This document shows positions 48,037 through 57,488 of a stretch of DNA of 64,000 nucleotides, piece after piece (the stretch's first letter is position 1; the number at the start of each line of letters is the position of its first letter). The notes below the pieces were generated by a model. The model did not search any database, had not been told where the DNA came from, and saw only the letters and a list, made by a program, of their open reading frames with translations. Both the position numbers and the translations under genes were made by a program. Location: the NCBI GenBank assembly GCA_016790285.1, contig JAEUPJ010000050.1:155895-219894 (forward strand), read 5' to 3'. This stretch comes from Roseateles sp. (GTDB taxonomy: Bacteria > Pseudomonadota > Gammaproteobacteria > Burkholderiales > Burkholderiaceae_C).

Positions 48037-48060
48037 GGGCCGGGCCGCCCCGCCCGGCCC
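48037..48060 (+). terminator. hairpin after metK
   Basis: GGGCCGGG (48037-48044) pairs perfectly with CCCGGCCC (48053-48060) around an 8-base loop, 18 bp after the metK stop. No T tract follows. Confidence 0.6.
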
Positions 48061-48207
48061 GAGCTCGAACGCCGGCAGCGCCTAACCTCGTGGCGCGCTG
48101 ACCACCTTGCGTACCGGCAGGCTGCTTGAGAAAGTCAACTCCTTCTCGATTGTCGAATTTATCAAATTAACCATATTGCATCGCTTCATCCGCGTCGTTA
48201 GAGTCAC

Positions 48208-48221
48208 CCCGAGTACTCGGG
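48208..48221. promoter_or_regulatory. perfect 14-bp palindrome upstream of the chemoreceptor gene
   Basis: CCCGAGTACTCGGG, 54 bp before the start codon. The preceding ~80 bp are AT-rich for this genome (TTATCAAATTAACCATATTG). A protein-binding site or a short hairpin in the 5' leader are both possible; no FliA-type promoter was convincingly seen. Confidence 0.4.
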
Positions 48222-48275
48222 ATATCGGATCTCACCGAACACCCGTGCCAATTGATTCGAGGCAGGAGACAAGTG

Positions 48276-49817
48276 ATGAAGATGCAATCGCTCAGAATCG
48301 GCACCCGGCTTGGACTGGGCTTCGGCCTGGTGCTGCTGCTGCTGGCCCTTGCGCTCGCGCTGAGCTACCGGCAGATCGGTGCCGTCGGGCCACACATCGA
48401 CAGCCTGGTGGAGTTGCAACGCCGCCAGGACCTGGCGCAGGACTGGCGCACACAGACCCAGCTCAACGTCACGCGCACTGACGCGGTGGCGCGCGCCGGC
48501 GGCACGGGGCCTGTCGCGGAGTTCTTCTCACCGGCCATCAAGTCGACCAGCGCGAAGATCAATGAACTCCAGGAAAACCTGACCAAAGTCGTCAGCAGCG
48601 ACAAGGGCAAGGCCCTGCTCGCGGAGATCGCGGCCGCACGCAAGACCTACGTCGACATCCGCAACGGCGTCTTCGCCCAGCTCAAGGCCGGCGAGGCGGA
48701 AGCCGCGCTGCAGACGCTCGAAAGCAAGATGCGTCCCGCCTCCGAGGCCTATGTCGCCACCATCAGCCGCATGGCCGACTTCCAGGGCGAGCGCGTGCGT
48801 GCCGAGACCCAGCTCGTCATGGAAGAAGCCCGGCGCACGCAGATGCAGATGCTCGTCATCGCGCTGGCCTGCCTGAGCCTGGGCGTGGCGGCGGCCTGGC
48901 TCATCACGCGCTCGGTCGTCGCCCCGCTTCGCGAAGCCATCCACGCGGCCGAGGAAGTCGGCCAGGGCGATCTCTCGCGCGAGATCCACACCACCGGCAG
49001 CGACGAGACCGCGCAGCTCACCCAGGCGCTGGCGCAGATGCAGCAGTCGCTGCGCCACCTCGTGGGCTCGGTGCGCGACAACGCCAGCGGCGTGGCCACG
49101 GCCAGCTCCGAGATCTCGATGGGCAGCAACGACCTCTCCGCCCGCACCGAGCAGCAGGCCAGTGCCATCCAGCAGACGGCGGCGTCGATGGAAGAGCTGT
49201 CCGCCACCGTCAAGCTCAATGCCGACAACGCCGGCGAGGCCGACCAGCTCGCGCATGACGCCAGCGAGGTGGCCCGCCAGGGCGGCGCCGTCGTCGGCGA
49301 GGCCGTGCAGCGCATGAAGGGCATCGAGGAGAGCTCACGCAAGATCGCCGACATCATCGGCACCATCGATGCGATCGCCTTCCAGACCAACATCCTGGCG
49401 CTCAATGCAGCGGTGGAAGCCGCACGTGCGGGCGAGCAGGGCCGGGGCTTTGCGGTCGTGGCCAGCGAGGTGCGCATGCTGGCCCAGCGCAGCGCCGATG
49501 CGGCCAAGGAGATCAAGAGCCTCATCGGCGACAGCGTCGAGCGCGTGGAGCAGGGTGCGGCCCTCGTCAACCAGGCGGGCCAGACGATGGAGCAGGTCGT
49601 CACCTCCATCGGCCGCGTCGCGCAGATCGTGCGCGAGATCAGCTCGGCCAGCCGCGAGCAGAGCAGTGGCGTGACGCAGGTCGGTCAGGCCATCACGCAG
49701 ATGGACCAGGCCACGCAACAGAACGCCGCCCTCGTCGAGGAAAGCGCCGCCGCGGCCGAGAGCCTGAAGAGCCAGGCCGCCGAGCTCGTGCGGCTCGTGT
49801 CGGCCTTCAAGACCTGA
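48276..49817 (+). CDS. methyl-accepting chemotaxis protein
   Basis: 513 aa from ATG 48276, placed by GGAGA. TM1 (about 13-31) and TM2 (about 190-212) flank a four-helix-bundle-type ligand domain (MCP 4HB) of ~155 residues. A HAMP domain ([20 protein letters not shown]) leads to the signalling coiled coil, whose hairpin tip reads [20 protein letters not shown], the CheA/CheW contact. Methylation helices contain [17 protein letters not shown]. No C-terminal CheR-binding pentapeptide is present. It ends 6 bp before the convergent glcF. Ligand unknown. Confidence 0.92.
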   Translation: MKMQSLRIGTRLGLGFGLVLLLLALALALSYRQIGAVGPHIDSLVELQRRQDLAQDWRTQTQLNVTRTDAVARAGGTGPVAEFFSPAIKSTSAKINELQENLTKVVSSDKGKALLAEIAAARKTYVDIRNGVFAQLKAGEAEAALQTLESKMRPASEAYVATISRMADFQGERVRAETQLVMEEARRTQMQMLVIALACLSLGVAAAWLITRSVVAPLREAIHAAEEVGQGDLSREIHTTGSDETAQLTQALAQMQQSLRHLVGSVRDNASGVATASSEISMGSNDLSARTEQQASAIQQTAASMEELSATVKLNADNAGEADQLAHDASEVARQGGAVVGEAVQRMKGIEESSRKIADIIGTIDAIAFQTNILALNAAVEAARAGEQGRGFAVVASEVRMLAQRSADAAKEIKSLIGDSVERVEQGAALVNQAGQTMEQVVTSIGRVAQIVREISSASREQSSGVTQVGQAITQMDQATQQNAALVEESAAAAESLKSQAAELVRLVSAFKT

Positions 49818-49823
49818 GCGCGC

Positions 49824-51071
49824 TCAGACGCTCACACCCCTGAGCGCATCGTCCAGCACCTCCACCCAATGCCGCACGGGCTGGGCGGTGCCGCTTTGCA
49901 GGTGCTGGATGCAGCCGATGTTGGCCGAGACGATCTGCCCGGCCTGCAGCGGCGCGAGTGCCGCGAGCTTGCGGTCGCGCAGCTGCTTGGAGAGCTCGGG
50001 CTGCAGCACCGAGTAGGTGCCGGCCGAGCCGCAGCACAGGTGGCTGTCGGTGGGCGCACAGCCGATGGTGAAGCCCAGCTCCCGCAGCGCGCCCTCCACG
50101 CCGCCGCGCAGCTTCTGGCCGTGCTGCAGCGTGCACGGGGGGTGGTAGGCCAGGCTGCCGGGTTTGGCCTTCAGGCGGGATTTCAACGCCGGCACCAGTT
50201 CGGGCAACAGCTCGCTCAGGTCCTTGGTGACCTCGCTGATGCGCGCGGCCTTGTCGGCATAGGCCGGGTCGGCGCTGAGCAGGTGGGCGTAATCCTTGAC
50301 CATCACGCCACAGCCCGAGGCGTTCATCACCAGGGCCTCGACACGCTCACCGCGGCCCGAGACGAGCGGCCACCAGGCGTCGATGTTGCGGCGCATGTCG
50401 TTCAGCGCGGCTTCATGGTCGCCCAGGTGCTCGCGGATGGCGCCGCAGCAGCCGGCGCCGTCGGCCACCACGGTCTGGATGCCGGCGGCGTCCAGCACGC
50501 GGGCGGTGGCGCTGTTGATGTTGGGGGCCATGGCCGGCTGCACGCAGCCCAGCAGCAGCGCGACCTTGCGGTTGAGCTGGCGCGTGGGCCAGTCGTGTGC
50601 GGTCGACGGGGGCTTGGCCGGCACCTTGTCCTTGAGCGACGCCGGCACCAGCGGGCGCAGGGCCTGGCCGAGCTTCATGGCGGGCTTGAAGAGGGGCGAG
50701 GTCAGGCCTTCCTTCAAGAGCCAGCGCACACGCCGCTCGCCGCCCGGGCGCTCCACCTTGGCGTCCACCACGCGGCGGCCGATGTCCACGAGCCGCCCGT
50801 ACTCGACGCCCGACGGGCAGGTCGTCTCGCAGTTGCGGCAGGTGAGGCAGCGGTCCAGGTGCAGCTGCGTCTCGCGCGTGGGCGCGGCGCCTTCGAGCAC
50901 CTGCTTGATGAGGTAGATGCGGCCGCGCGGGCCGTCGAGCTCGTCGCCCAGCAGCTGGTAGGTCGGGCAGGTGGCCGTGCAGAAGCCGCAGTGCACGCAG
51001 CGGCGCAGGATGGCCTCGGCATCGGTGCTGTCGCGGGTGCCGGCGAATTCGGGGGCGAGCGTGGTCTGCAT
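49824..51071 (-). CDS. glcF: glycolate oxidase iron-sulfur subunit GlcF
   Basis: 415 aa. Two 4Fe-4S cluster motifs: CVHCGFCTATCPTYQ and CLTCRNCETTCPSG; two CCG domains follow (GAGCCGAIREHL; LCCGSAGTYSVLQPE), the usual haem-free electron-transfer fold. With GlcD and GlcE it oxidises glycolate to glyoxylate at the membrane. The ATG at 51071 shares its first base with the glcE stop region. Third gene of the D-E-F operon; convergent with the chemoreceptor gene. Confidence 0.95.
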   Translation of the reverse strand: MQTTLAPEFAGTRDSTDAEAILRRCVHCGFCTATCPTYQLLGDELDGPRGRIYLIKQVLEGAAPTRETQLHLDRCLTCRNCETTCPSGVEYGRLVDIGRRVVDAKVERPGGERRVRWLLKEGLTSPLFKPAMKLGQALRPLVPASLKDKVPAKPPSTAHDWPTRQLNRKVALLLGCVQPAMAPNINSATARVLDAAGIQTVVADGAGCCGAIREHLGDHEAALNDMRRNIDAWWPLVSGRGERVEALVMNASGCGVMVKDYAHLLSADPAYADKAARISEVTKDLSELLPELVPALKSRLKAKPGSLAYHPPCTLQHGQKLRGGVEGALRELGFTIGCAPTDSHLCCGSAGTYSVLQPELSKQLRDRKLAALAPLQAGQIVSANIGCIQHLQSGTAQPVRHWVEVLDDALRGVSV

Positions 51072-52162
51072 CAGAGGTCGGGGTAGAGGCGCCCGGGGTT
51101 GAAGACGCCTTGCGGGTCGAAGCTCGCCTTGAGGCGCCGGTGGATGGCCGCGAGCGGTGCCGACAGCGGCGCGAACGCGCCGGGCGACTTGTCCAGCGCG
51201 CGAAAGAGCGTCGCATGGCCGCCCACGCCGGCGGCGGCCTCTCGCACGGCGGCGGGCTCCATCGGCGTGACGACCCAGCGCTGCGCGCCGCCCCATTCGA
51301 TGAGCTGCTCGCCGTGCAGCTTGAGCTCGGGCGCGGTGCTGGGCAGCGACAGCCGCCACAGCCGCGCACCACCGGCCACGGCCCGCTCGGCGCCGGCGAA
51401 GAACTCGTCGGCATGGTCGCGCAGCCCGGTCCAGAAGGGCTCGGCGAGGTCCGCCGGGATGGCGTCGCCACCGAGCTTGCGGCAGGCCGAGGCCACGGCG
51501 GCCTCGGCACCACCCAGACGCAGCAACAACGCGCCATCCCACCAGGCGCTGGCCTCGATGGGCAGGGGCTGGCCGCCCCAGGTGTTGATGGCCTTCAGGG
51601 CCGCGGGCTGGTCCAGCTCGAAGCGCAGCGTGGCTGCAGCCGCGGGCAGCGGCAGCACCTTGAGCGTGACCTCGGTGATGAGGCCGAGCTGCCCCATCGA
51701 GCCCGCGAGCACGCGACTGACGTCAAAACCCGCCACGTTCTTCATGACCGTGCCGCCAAAGCTCAGCAGCTCGCCCTGGCCGTTGAGGATGACGGCGCCG
51801 AGCACGTGGTCGCGCACCGAGCCCAGCGCCGCGCGGCTCGGCCCCGACAGGCCCGCGGCCACCATGCCGCCCACGGTGCCGCGCCCCCCCGGGGCCCCGG
51901 CGAAACGCGGCGGCTGGAACGCCAGGCGCTGGCGCTGCTGGGCCAGCAGGTTCTCGACCTGCACGAGCGGCGTGCCGGCCAGCACGCTGATGTAGAGCTC
52001 GCTGGGCTCATAGGCCGTCACGCCGGCCAGGCTCAGCGTGGACAGCGGCTCGCCCTGCAGCGGGCCGCCGTAGAAATCCTTGCTGCCGTGGCCGGTGATG
52101 CGCAGCGGCGTGCGCGCGTCGCTCGCCGCGCGGATGCGCGTCCGAAGTTCGGCAAGGTTCAA
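51071..52162 (-). CDS. glcE: glycolate oxidase FAD-binding subunit GlcE
   Basis: 363 aa beginning at TTG 52162, which overlaps the glcD stop (TTGA). The PCMH-type FAD-binding half includes GGRGTVGGMVAAGLSGPSRA and SFGGTVMKNVAGFDVSRVL-type segment (read GTVMKNVAGFDVSR). The C-terminal linker ends in FDPQGVFNPGRLYPDL, characteristic of this family. It is shorter than GlcD, as expected. It forms the oxidase with GlcD and GlcF. The rare TTG start within the overlap suggests low, coupled translation. Confidence 0.94.
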   Translation of the reverse strand: MNLAELRTRIRAASDARTPLRITGHGSKDFYGGPLQGEPLSTLSLAGVTAYEPSELYISVLAGTPLVQVENLLAQQRQRLAFQPPRFAGAPGGRGTVGGMVAAGLSGPSRAALGSVRDHVLGAVILNGQGELLSFGGTVMKNVAGFDVSRVLAGSMGQLGLITEVTLKVLPLPAAAATLRFELDQPAALKAINTWGGQPLPIEASAWWDGALLLRLGGAEAAVASACRKLGGDAIPADLAEPFWTGLRDHADEFFAGAERAVAGGARLWRLSLPSTAPELKLHGEQLIEWGGAQRWVVTPMEPAAVREAAAGVGGHATLFRALDKSPGAFAPLSAPLAAIHRRLKASFDPQGVFNPGRLYPDL

Positions 52163-53652
52163 AACCGCTCCAGCTCAGGAAAGGCCAGCAGCCCGCGCTT
52201 GACGTGCATGCGGCCGTATTCGGCGCAGCGGTGCAGCGTCGGGATCTGCTTGCCGGGGTTCAGGGTGCCGGCCGGGTCGAAGGCGGCCTTCAGCGACAGC
52301 ATCTGCGCGCGCTCCTCAGGGCTGAACTGCACGCACATGGAGTTGAGCTTCTCCACGCCCACGCCGTGTTCGCCCGTCACGGTGCCGCCCAGTGCCACGC
52401 TGCGCTCCAGGATCTCGGCGCCGAAGAGCTCGCAGCGGTGCAGCTGGTCGGGGTCGTTGGCATCGAACAGGATCAGCGGGTGCAGGTTGCCGTCACCGGC
52501 GTGGAAGACGTTGGCGCAGCGCAGGCCGTATTTCTTCTCCATCTGCTGGATGTCCAGCAGGATGGTGGCCAGGTGCTTGCGCGGGATGGTGGAGTCCATG
52601 CACATGTAGTCGGGGCTGATGCGGCCGCTCGCCGGGAAGGCGTTCTTGCGGCCGCTCCAGAACTTCAGGCGCTGGGCCTCGTCGGCGCTGACCTGCACGT
52701 CGGTGGCGCCGCTGGCGCGCAGCACGGCCTCCATGCGGGCGATCTCCTCGGCCACCTCCTCCGGGGTGCCATCGCTCTCGCACAGCAGGATGGCCTCGGC
52801 GGTGAGGTCGTAGCCGGCGTGGACGAAGTCCTCCACCGCCGCCGTCATGGGCTTGTCCATCATCTCCAGGCCCGCCGGGATGATGCCCGCGGCGATGATG
52901 GCCGCGACCGCATCACCGGCCTTGCGCACGTCGTCGAAGCTGGCCATCAGGCAGCGCGCGAGCTGGGGCTTGGGCACGAGCTTGACGGTCACTTCCGTGA
53001 CGACGGCCAGCATGCCCTCGCTGCCCACGACGAGCGCCAGCAGGTCCAGGCCCGCGGCGTCGAGCGCCTCGCTGCCGAACTCGATGGGGTCGCCCTCCAC
53101 CGTGAAGCCGCGCACGCGCAGCACGTTGTGCAGCGTCAGGCCGTACTTCAGGCAGTGCACGCCGCCGGAGTTCTCGGCGATGTTGCCGCCGATGGTGCAG
53201 GCGATCTGGCTGCTCGGGTCGGGGGCGTAGTACAGGCCCAGCGGCGCCGCGGCCTCGCTGATGGCGAGGTTGCGCACGCCGCACTGCACGCGGGCCGTGC
53301 GCGCGAGGGGGTCGATGGCGACCACACGGTTGAACTTGGCCAGTGCGAGCGTCAGGCCGGCCTCATGCGGCATCGCGCCGCCCGACAGGCCTGTGCCCGC
53401 ACCGCGTGCCACGACCGGCACACCGAGGGCGTGGCAGGCCTTGAGCACCGCACCCACCTGCGCCTCGGTCTCGGGCAGCGCCACGGCGAGCGGCCGCTGG
53501 CGGTAGGCGGTGAGGCCGTCGCACTCGTAGGGCGTGGTCTGTTCGGCCTGGTAGAGCAGCGCATGGGCTGGCAGCAGCGGCGCCAAGGCAGCCACCAGCT
53601 GTTGCAGCCGCGCAGCGCGGTCGATGCCGGGGTCTTGAAGAGGGGCGTTCAT
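52159..53652 (-). CDS. glcD: glycolate oxidase subunit GlcD
   Basis: 497 aa. FAD-binding motif: VPVVARGAGTGLSGGAMPHE, then GLYYAPDPSSQIACTIGGNI and GVHCLKYGLT. The C-terminal FAD-oxidase domain has NVFHAGDGNLHPLILFD and GTVTGEHGVGVEK, and ends FDPAGTLNPGKQIP. It carries the catalytic flavin site for glycolate (or D-lactate) oxidation. First gene of the operon. It overlaps glcE by 4 bp. D-lactate dehydrogenase activity cannot be excluded from sequence alone, but the three-gene order supports glycolate oxidase. Confidence 0.95.
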   Translation of the reverse strand: MNAPLQDPGIDRAARLQQLVAALAPLLPAHALLYQAEQTTPYECDGLTAYRQRPLAVALPETEAQVGAVLKACHALGVPVVARGAGTGLSGGAMPHEAGLTLALAKFNRVVAIDPLARTARVQCGVRNLAISEAAAPLGLYYAPDPSSQIACTIGGNIAENSGGVHCLKYGLTLHNVLRVRGFTVEGDPIEFGSEALDAAGLDLLALVVGSEGMLAVVTEVTVKLVPKPQLARCLMASFDDVRKAGDAVAAIIAAGIIPAGLEMMDKPMTAAVEDFVHAGYDLTAEAILLCESDGTPEEVAEEIARMEAVLRASGATDVQVSADEAQRLKFWSGRKNAFPASGRISPDYMCMDSTIPRKHLATILLDIQQMEKKYGLRCANVFHAGDGNLHPLILFDANDPDQLHRCELFGAEILERSVALGGTVTGEHGVGVEKLNSMCVQFSPEERAQMLSLKAAFDPAGTLNPGKQIPTLHRCAEYGRMHVKRGLLAFPELERF

Positions 53653-53764
53653 CGGTGCCAGGTGAGGGTGCAGGGCCGTGTGCGGCCAACTGTAGCCCGG
53701 ACCCTGCTGCCGCCCGCCCGGGGGGCTTCTCTGGAAGGCCTCGCGAGCCGGGAGGGCGGCGGGC

Positions 53765-54610
53765 CTACAGCACCAGCCACAGCGCCGGCCGGTGCAGCGG
53801 CGTGGCCGGCGGCAGCAGCGGGTTGCGCAGGGTCAGCGTCACGCGCTGCGCCAGGCGGTGGCGCGTGATCAGGTCGCCGAAGTGGCGCTGGAAGAGCCGC
53901 TGCATGCTGCCGTCGGCCACGGCCGCCTCCAGGCCGCGCTCCAGGTCGGCGGCCAGCTGCGGGCGGTCCGGCCGCACGAAGAGGTAGGAGGCCGCGGGGT
54001 AGCGGATCAGCACATGAGGCTCGATGACCAGGTCCTGCGCGAGCGTGCCGGCGGCCTCGTCGTCGATCTCGAACACCGCGCGGGGGAAGTAGTCGATGCG
54101 GCCCTTGCGCAGCATGTCGAACAACACCTCATACCGGTTGCCCGTCTGCACCGGCAGGCCGTTGTCGCGCAGGATCTCGGTGTCGGGCCAGTCGGCGCCC
54201 TGGCCGGCGGTGAAGCGCTTGAGCTGGTCGAGCGTGCGCAGCTCGGCCCAGCGGTCGACGTGCTCGCGGCGCACGAGGGCGATGCGCAGGCCGATGAGGC
54301 CGCGGTCCACCGGCACGCGCACGGGGATCATCTGCTGCTCGCGATCGACGCTCGTCATGGTCCAGGCCAGGTCCAGCCGCCCGGTGCGGCCGGCCAGCTC
54401 GCGGATCACGCGGGCCTGGGTCATGGGCTCCTGGGACTCCAGGAATTCATGGTCGGCACCCGCGCGCTCGACGGCCAGCTTCATCAGCGCGAGCAGGTAG
54501 CGCCAGTGCGACTCGCGCCCCGGGTCGTGCATGGGGAAGACGAGCGGCGCCGCCGCGCCGCACACGGCGGGCGCGGCGGCGAGCATCAGCAGCAATGGGC
54601 GGCGTTGCAT
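53765..54610 (-). CDS. periplasmic solute-binding-like protein
   Basis: 281 aa. Signal peptide (LLLMLAAAPAVCGAAA), then a two-lobe type-2 periplasmic binding fold as in SBP_bac_3-type proteins (WRYLLALMKLAVERAG; GNRYEVLFDMLRKGRIDYFP; FLFVRPDRP-like segment YLFVRPDRPQLA). The long first lobe and Pro/Leu-rich tail deviate from transport binding proteins. No transporter genes are adjacent, so it may be a stand-alone sensor or ligand buffer. It lies between glcD and phaM on the same strand with 112 and 30 bp gaps. Confidence 0.75.
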   Translation of the reverse strand: MQRRPLLLMLAAAPAVCGAAAPLVFPMHDPGRESHWRYLLALMKLAVERAGADHEFLESQEPMTQARVIRELAGRTGRLDLAWTMTSVDREQQMIPVRVPVDRGLIGLRIALVRREHVDRWAELRTLDQLKRFTAGQGADWPDTEILRDNGLPVQTGNRYEVLFDMLRKGRIDYFPRAVFEIDDEAAGTLAQDLVIEPHVLIRYPAASYLFVRPDRPQLAADLERGLEAAVADGSMQRLFQRHFGDLITRHRLAQRVTLTLRNPLLPPATPLHRPALWLVL

Positions 54611-54640
54611 GACGCCGGGCCTGGCGGTGGCGAGCTCGCC

Positions 54641-55411
54641 TCAGGCCTTGCGGCGGGTCGTCGTGCTGCGCTTGGCCGCCGTGCGGGCGGCCGGCTTGGG
54701 GCGGGGGGCGTCCGCCGGCTTGGGCGCGCCGCTGGCCAGTCCCTTGGCCACGCCGCCGACGACGGCGCCGGGCACGGTGGCGGCCTTGCGCAGCGTGTCG
54801 CTGGCGGCGTCGAAGGATTGCTTCACGAGGTTGCCGGCGAGGTTGCGGGCGGCATCGGTTGCGCCGTCCTTCATGGCCGAGGTGGCGAGCTGGGTGAACT
54901 GCTGCGTGAGCGCCGTCCACCACTGGGTGGGGTCGACGGCGGCGGGCATGCCGGCGGCCTTGGCGGCGTCGCCGGCGGTCTTCACGGTCTTGGCCGCGAC
55001 CTTGGCGGTGCCGGCGGCCGTCTTGACCGCGGTCTTGGCAGCCGCTTGGGCGACAGGGGCCGCAGCGGCCATGATCTCGGGCGGGATGCTGGGCCAGGCC
55101 GGGGCGTCCATGCCCGTGGGCAGCTTGAGGCTGTCGCGCAGGTCGGCCAGCGGCACGTTCATGGATTTGAGCGTGGACAGCGTCATGCGCTGCACCTCCA
55201 GCGCCTGGATCGTGGCGCCCAGCATGCGGGCGTTCTGCTCCAGCCAGAACTGCACCGTGCGCAGCTCCTCGATGCGTTTGGACAGCTCCTCGGGGTTGAG
55301 CGTGGGGGCCACCCACTGGCCGATCCCCGGCAGCGCCGAACCGGCGTTCTTGACGAGCCCCTGCAGGAACTCGAAACCGGGCACGAACTTGGTGAAGCTG
55401 TTGTCGCTCAT
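54641..55411 (-). CDS. phaM: PhaM-type polyhydroxyalkanoate granule protein
   Basis: 256 aa. The N-terminal part (FTKFVPGFEFLQGLVKNAG; LNPEELSKRIEELRTVQFWL; EQNARMLGATIQALEVQRMT) matches PhaM, which activates PHA synthase PhaC. The C-terminal half is Ala/Lys-rich (AKTAVKTAAGTAKVAAKTVK) and ends in a basic KRSTTTRRKA tail, which in PhaM binds nucleoid DNA and ties granules to the chromosome. Stands alone. It implies that the organism accumulates PHA. Confidence 0.85.
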   Translation of the reverse strand: MSDNSFTKFVPGFEFLQGLVKNAGSALPGIGQWVAPTLNPEELSKRIEELRTVQFWLEQNARMLGATIQALEVQRMTLSTLKSMNVPLADLRDSLKLPTGMDAPAWPSIPPEIMAAAAPVAQAAAKTAVKTAAGTAKVAAKTVKTAGDAAKAAGMPAAVDPTQWWTALTQQFTQLATSAMKDGATDAARNLAGNLVKQSFDAASDTLRKAATVPGAVVGGVAKGLASGAPKPADAPRPKPAARTAAKRSTTTRRKA

Positions 55412-55444
55412 CTGTCTCCCCTTCTTGGCCTGGGTCCTGACATC

Positions 55445-56392
55445 CTACTTGCTGGGCAGCAGGGCTTCGACGGTAAAACCCTCGGCCGCCAGCAGCCCGG
55501 GGAGGGCCTGCGGGCCGCTCATGTGCAGGGCGCCCACCGCCACGAGCAGGCGCTGGCCGGCACCATGCAGCGCGGCAATGCGCGCGGCCAGCGGGCCGTT
55601 GCGTCCGTCGTTGACCCGCGCCATCCAGGCCCGCTCGGCGGGGCTGTCCGCGCAGGCGCACCAGCGCGGGTAGTCCGCCAGCGTCTTGAGGTCGCCCCGG
55701 GCCCAGACCTCGGCCAGCCGGCGCAGCGGGCCGCGCACCTGCCCCCGCTGCAGCTGCTTCAGGCTGCCGTCCACCACCGCCTGCAGCTCGCCCAGCGGCG
55801 GGGACAGCGCGTCGAGCTGCTCCTGCACGCTCTCGAGCGACTGCACCGGGCGCCCTTCCGCCTTGGCCCAGGCCAGCAGCATGACGTCCTGGCCGAAGCC
55901 GGCGTCAAAGCCGTCGCGGCGTGCTTCCATCAGCACCAGCGTGCTCAGCTGAAGCATGGCGGGCAGGGCGCCGAGCGCGCCTGGCGGCAGGCAGGCCGCA
56001 CGGGCCTGGGCCTCCAGGCGTCGGGACAGCGGCTCGGGCAGCGGCGCCTGCGGTGGCATGGCGGCCAGCGCGGGCATGACGTCCACCGGGTCCAGCTCCA
56101 CGGCCAGCACCTCGGTGGCCGCCCAGGCCGCCTTCAGGGCTGGCCCCGGGTAGGCCCAGTCGGCGCGGCCGACGTGCAGGCTGCCGTACAGGTAGCTGCT
56201 GTGCCCACCCTTGCTGATGCGCCACAGCACGCCGCGGTCCGGCGCCTTGGCGGCCCAGGTGGCGGCCTGCTCGGCGCTGGGCAGTGCCGGCGGCGGCGGG
56301 CAGGCTGCGTTCGCGGCGCCACACAGCAGCGCCAGCCAGCAAACGCGGCGCAGTCTCTGCACCCAGGTGGCGGAGGGCGACGGTGGCGTCAT
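55445..56392 (-). CDS. TraB/GumN family protein
   Basis: 315 aa. Signal peptide ends NAA with Cys next (CPPPPAL). The family core has GVLWRISKGGHSSYLYGSLH with the conserved GT/GSxH motif, EVLAVELDPVD with conserved Glu, and LVAVGALHMSGPQALPGLL with the second His. TraB/GumN proteins are putative metalloproteases or erythromycin-esterase-like hydrolases of unknown substrate. It overlaps the retropepsin-like gene by 4 bp, so these two putative proteases are co-expressed in the periplasm. Confidence 0.85.
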   Translation of the reverse strand: MTPPSPSATWVQRLRRVCWLALLCGAANAACPPPPALPSAEQAATWAAKAPDRGVLWRISKGGHSSYLYGSLHVGRADWAYPGPALKAAWAATEVLAVELDPVDVMPALAAMPPQAPLPEPLSRRLEAQARAACLPPGALGALPAMLQLSTLVLMEARRDGFDAGFGQDVMLLAWAKAEGRPVQSLESVQEQLDALSPPLGELQAVVDGSLKQLQRGQVRGPLRRLAEVWARGDLKTLADYPRWCACADSPAERAWMARVNDGRNGPLAARIAALHGAGQRLLVAVGALHMSGPQALPGLLAAEGFTVEALLPSK

Positions 56393-56874
56393 GGCTGCGG
56401 CTCGATGCGGAGTTCACCGGGCTTCTGGGAAAAGTGCAGCCGCCCCAGCACATCCATGCCGAGCAGGGGCGCAGCCAGGTCGGGGAGCACGGTGACGGTG
56501 AGCCGGTCGGCGCGCACGCCGCCGTCCAGCGCGATGTCGGCCCGGGCCACGAAGCCACGGGTGGCGCCGGCCGCCGTCTGCGCGCGGATGGCCCCGATCG
56601 GCTTGAGGCCGGCCTGCTCGGCCAGGCGCTGGGGCAGCGCGGTGGAGGTGGCCCCGGTGTCGACGAGGAAGTCCACCTCGATGTCGCCCACCCGGCCGGG
56701 CCAGTGGAAATGGCCGTCGTCGGAGCGCGTGAGCACGATGGTCTGGCCGGCCAGCTGGAAGCGGCTCGACTCGCGGTGCTGCTGCCAGGCCTTGATGCCC
56801 AGGAAGATGACGAGCGTCACCACCAGCCAGATCGTCACCAGCTTGAAAGTGTGGGGCAGGTCCTTCTGGGACAC
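56389..56874 (-). CDS. membrane-anchored retropepsin-like aspartic protease
   Basis: About 161 aa. Start uncertain: GTG 56874 is used; ATG 56949 would collide with the start of the divergent gene. One N-terminal transmembrane helix (LVTIWLVVTLVIFLGI) anchors a periplasmic domain with DTG active site (VDFLVDTGATSTALPQRLA) and a second hydrophobic Gly (LLGMDVLGRLHF). This matches TIGR02281-type clan AA proteases. It overlaps the TraB/GumN gene by 4 bp. Substrate unknown. Confidence 0.82.
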   Translation of the reverse strand: MSQKDLPHTFKLVTIWLVVTLVIFLGIKAWQQHRESSRFQLAGQTIVLTRSDDGHFHWPGRVGDIEVDFLVDTGATSTALPQRLAEQAGLKPIGAIRAQTAAGATRGFVARADIALDGGVRADRLTVTVLPDLAAPLLGMDVLGRLHFSQKPGELRIEPQP

Positions 56875-56947
56875 GGGGCAGGCGGGGCGCGGCGGCAAGG
56901 GTTTGCTTGGGCTCCCACGATAACCGCAGCGCACAGAATCCGCGGAC

Positions 56948-57403
56948 ATGAAGCTGCTCACCGCCCTCCTCCTCGTGGCCTGCGGCACGGTCCGGGCCGA
57001 CCCTTTCGCACCCGTGGCCTGGCTGGCCGGTTGCTGGGACCCGCAGGGCCGCGAGCCCGGCTCCACCGAGCAGTGGATGCCCCCCGCCGGCGGGCTGATG
57101 CTGGGCATGGCACGCACGCTCCGGCAGGGCCGGGTCGTGGAGTTCGAGTTCATGCAGATCCGCGCCGAGGCGGACGGCCAGCTCGTCTATGTCGCCCAGC
57201 CCCAGGGCCGGCCGCCCACCGAGTTCCGGCTGGTGCGCCAGGGCGAGGCCGAAGCCGTGTTCGAGAACCCGATGCACGACTTCCCGCAGCGGGTGATCTA
57301 CCGGCGTGAGTCAGCGCAGCGCCTGGTCGCGCGCATCGAGGGGTCGATGCAGGGCAAGGCCCGCGGCGTCGACTTCCCGATGACGCGGGCCAGCTGTCCC
57401 TGA
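56948..57403 (+). CDS. DUF6265-like exported protein
   Basis: 151 aa with a signal peptide (LLTALLLVACGTVRA). The core reads PVAWLAGCWDPQGREPGSTE, GGLMLGMARTLRQGRVVEFE, and FENPMHDFPQRVIYRRE, a lipocalin-like beta-barrel family often labelled DUF6265. The function is not established. It starts next to the divergent retropepsin gene and is followed by a lipoprotein gene on the same strand. Confidence 0.8.
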   Translation: MKLLTALLLVACGTVRADPFAPVAWLAGCWDPQGREPGSTEQWMPPAGGLMLGMARTLRQGRVVEFEFMQIRAEADGQLVYVAQPQGRPPTEFRLVRQGEAEAVFENPMHDFPQRVIYRRESAQRLVARIEGSMQGKARGVDFPMTRASCP

Positions 57404-57488
57404 GACGGCACACATGGCGCCCTGCCCTACAGGCGCATGCAATGCCCTCGGACATGACAGGCCCGCCGCACTTGGACAAGATGCGCGC

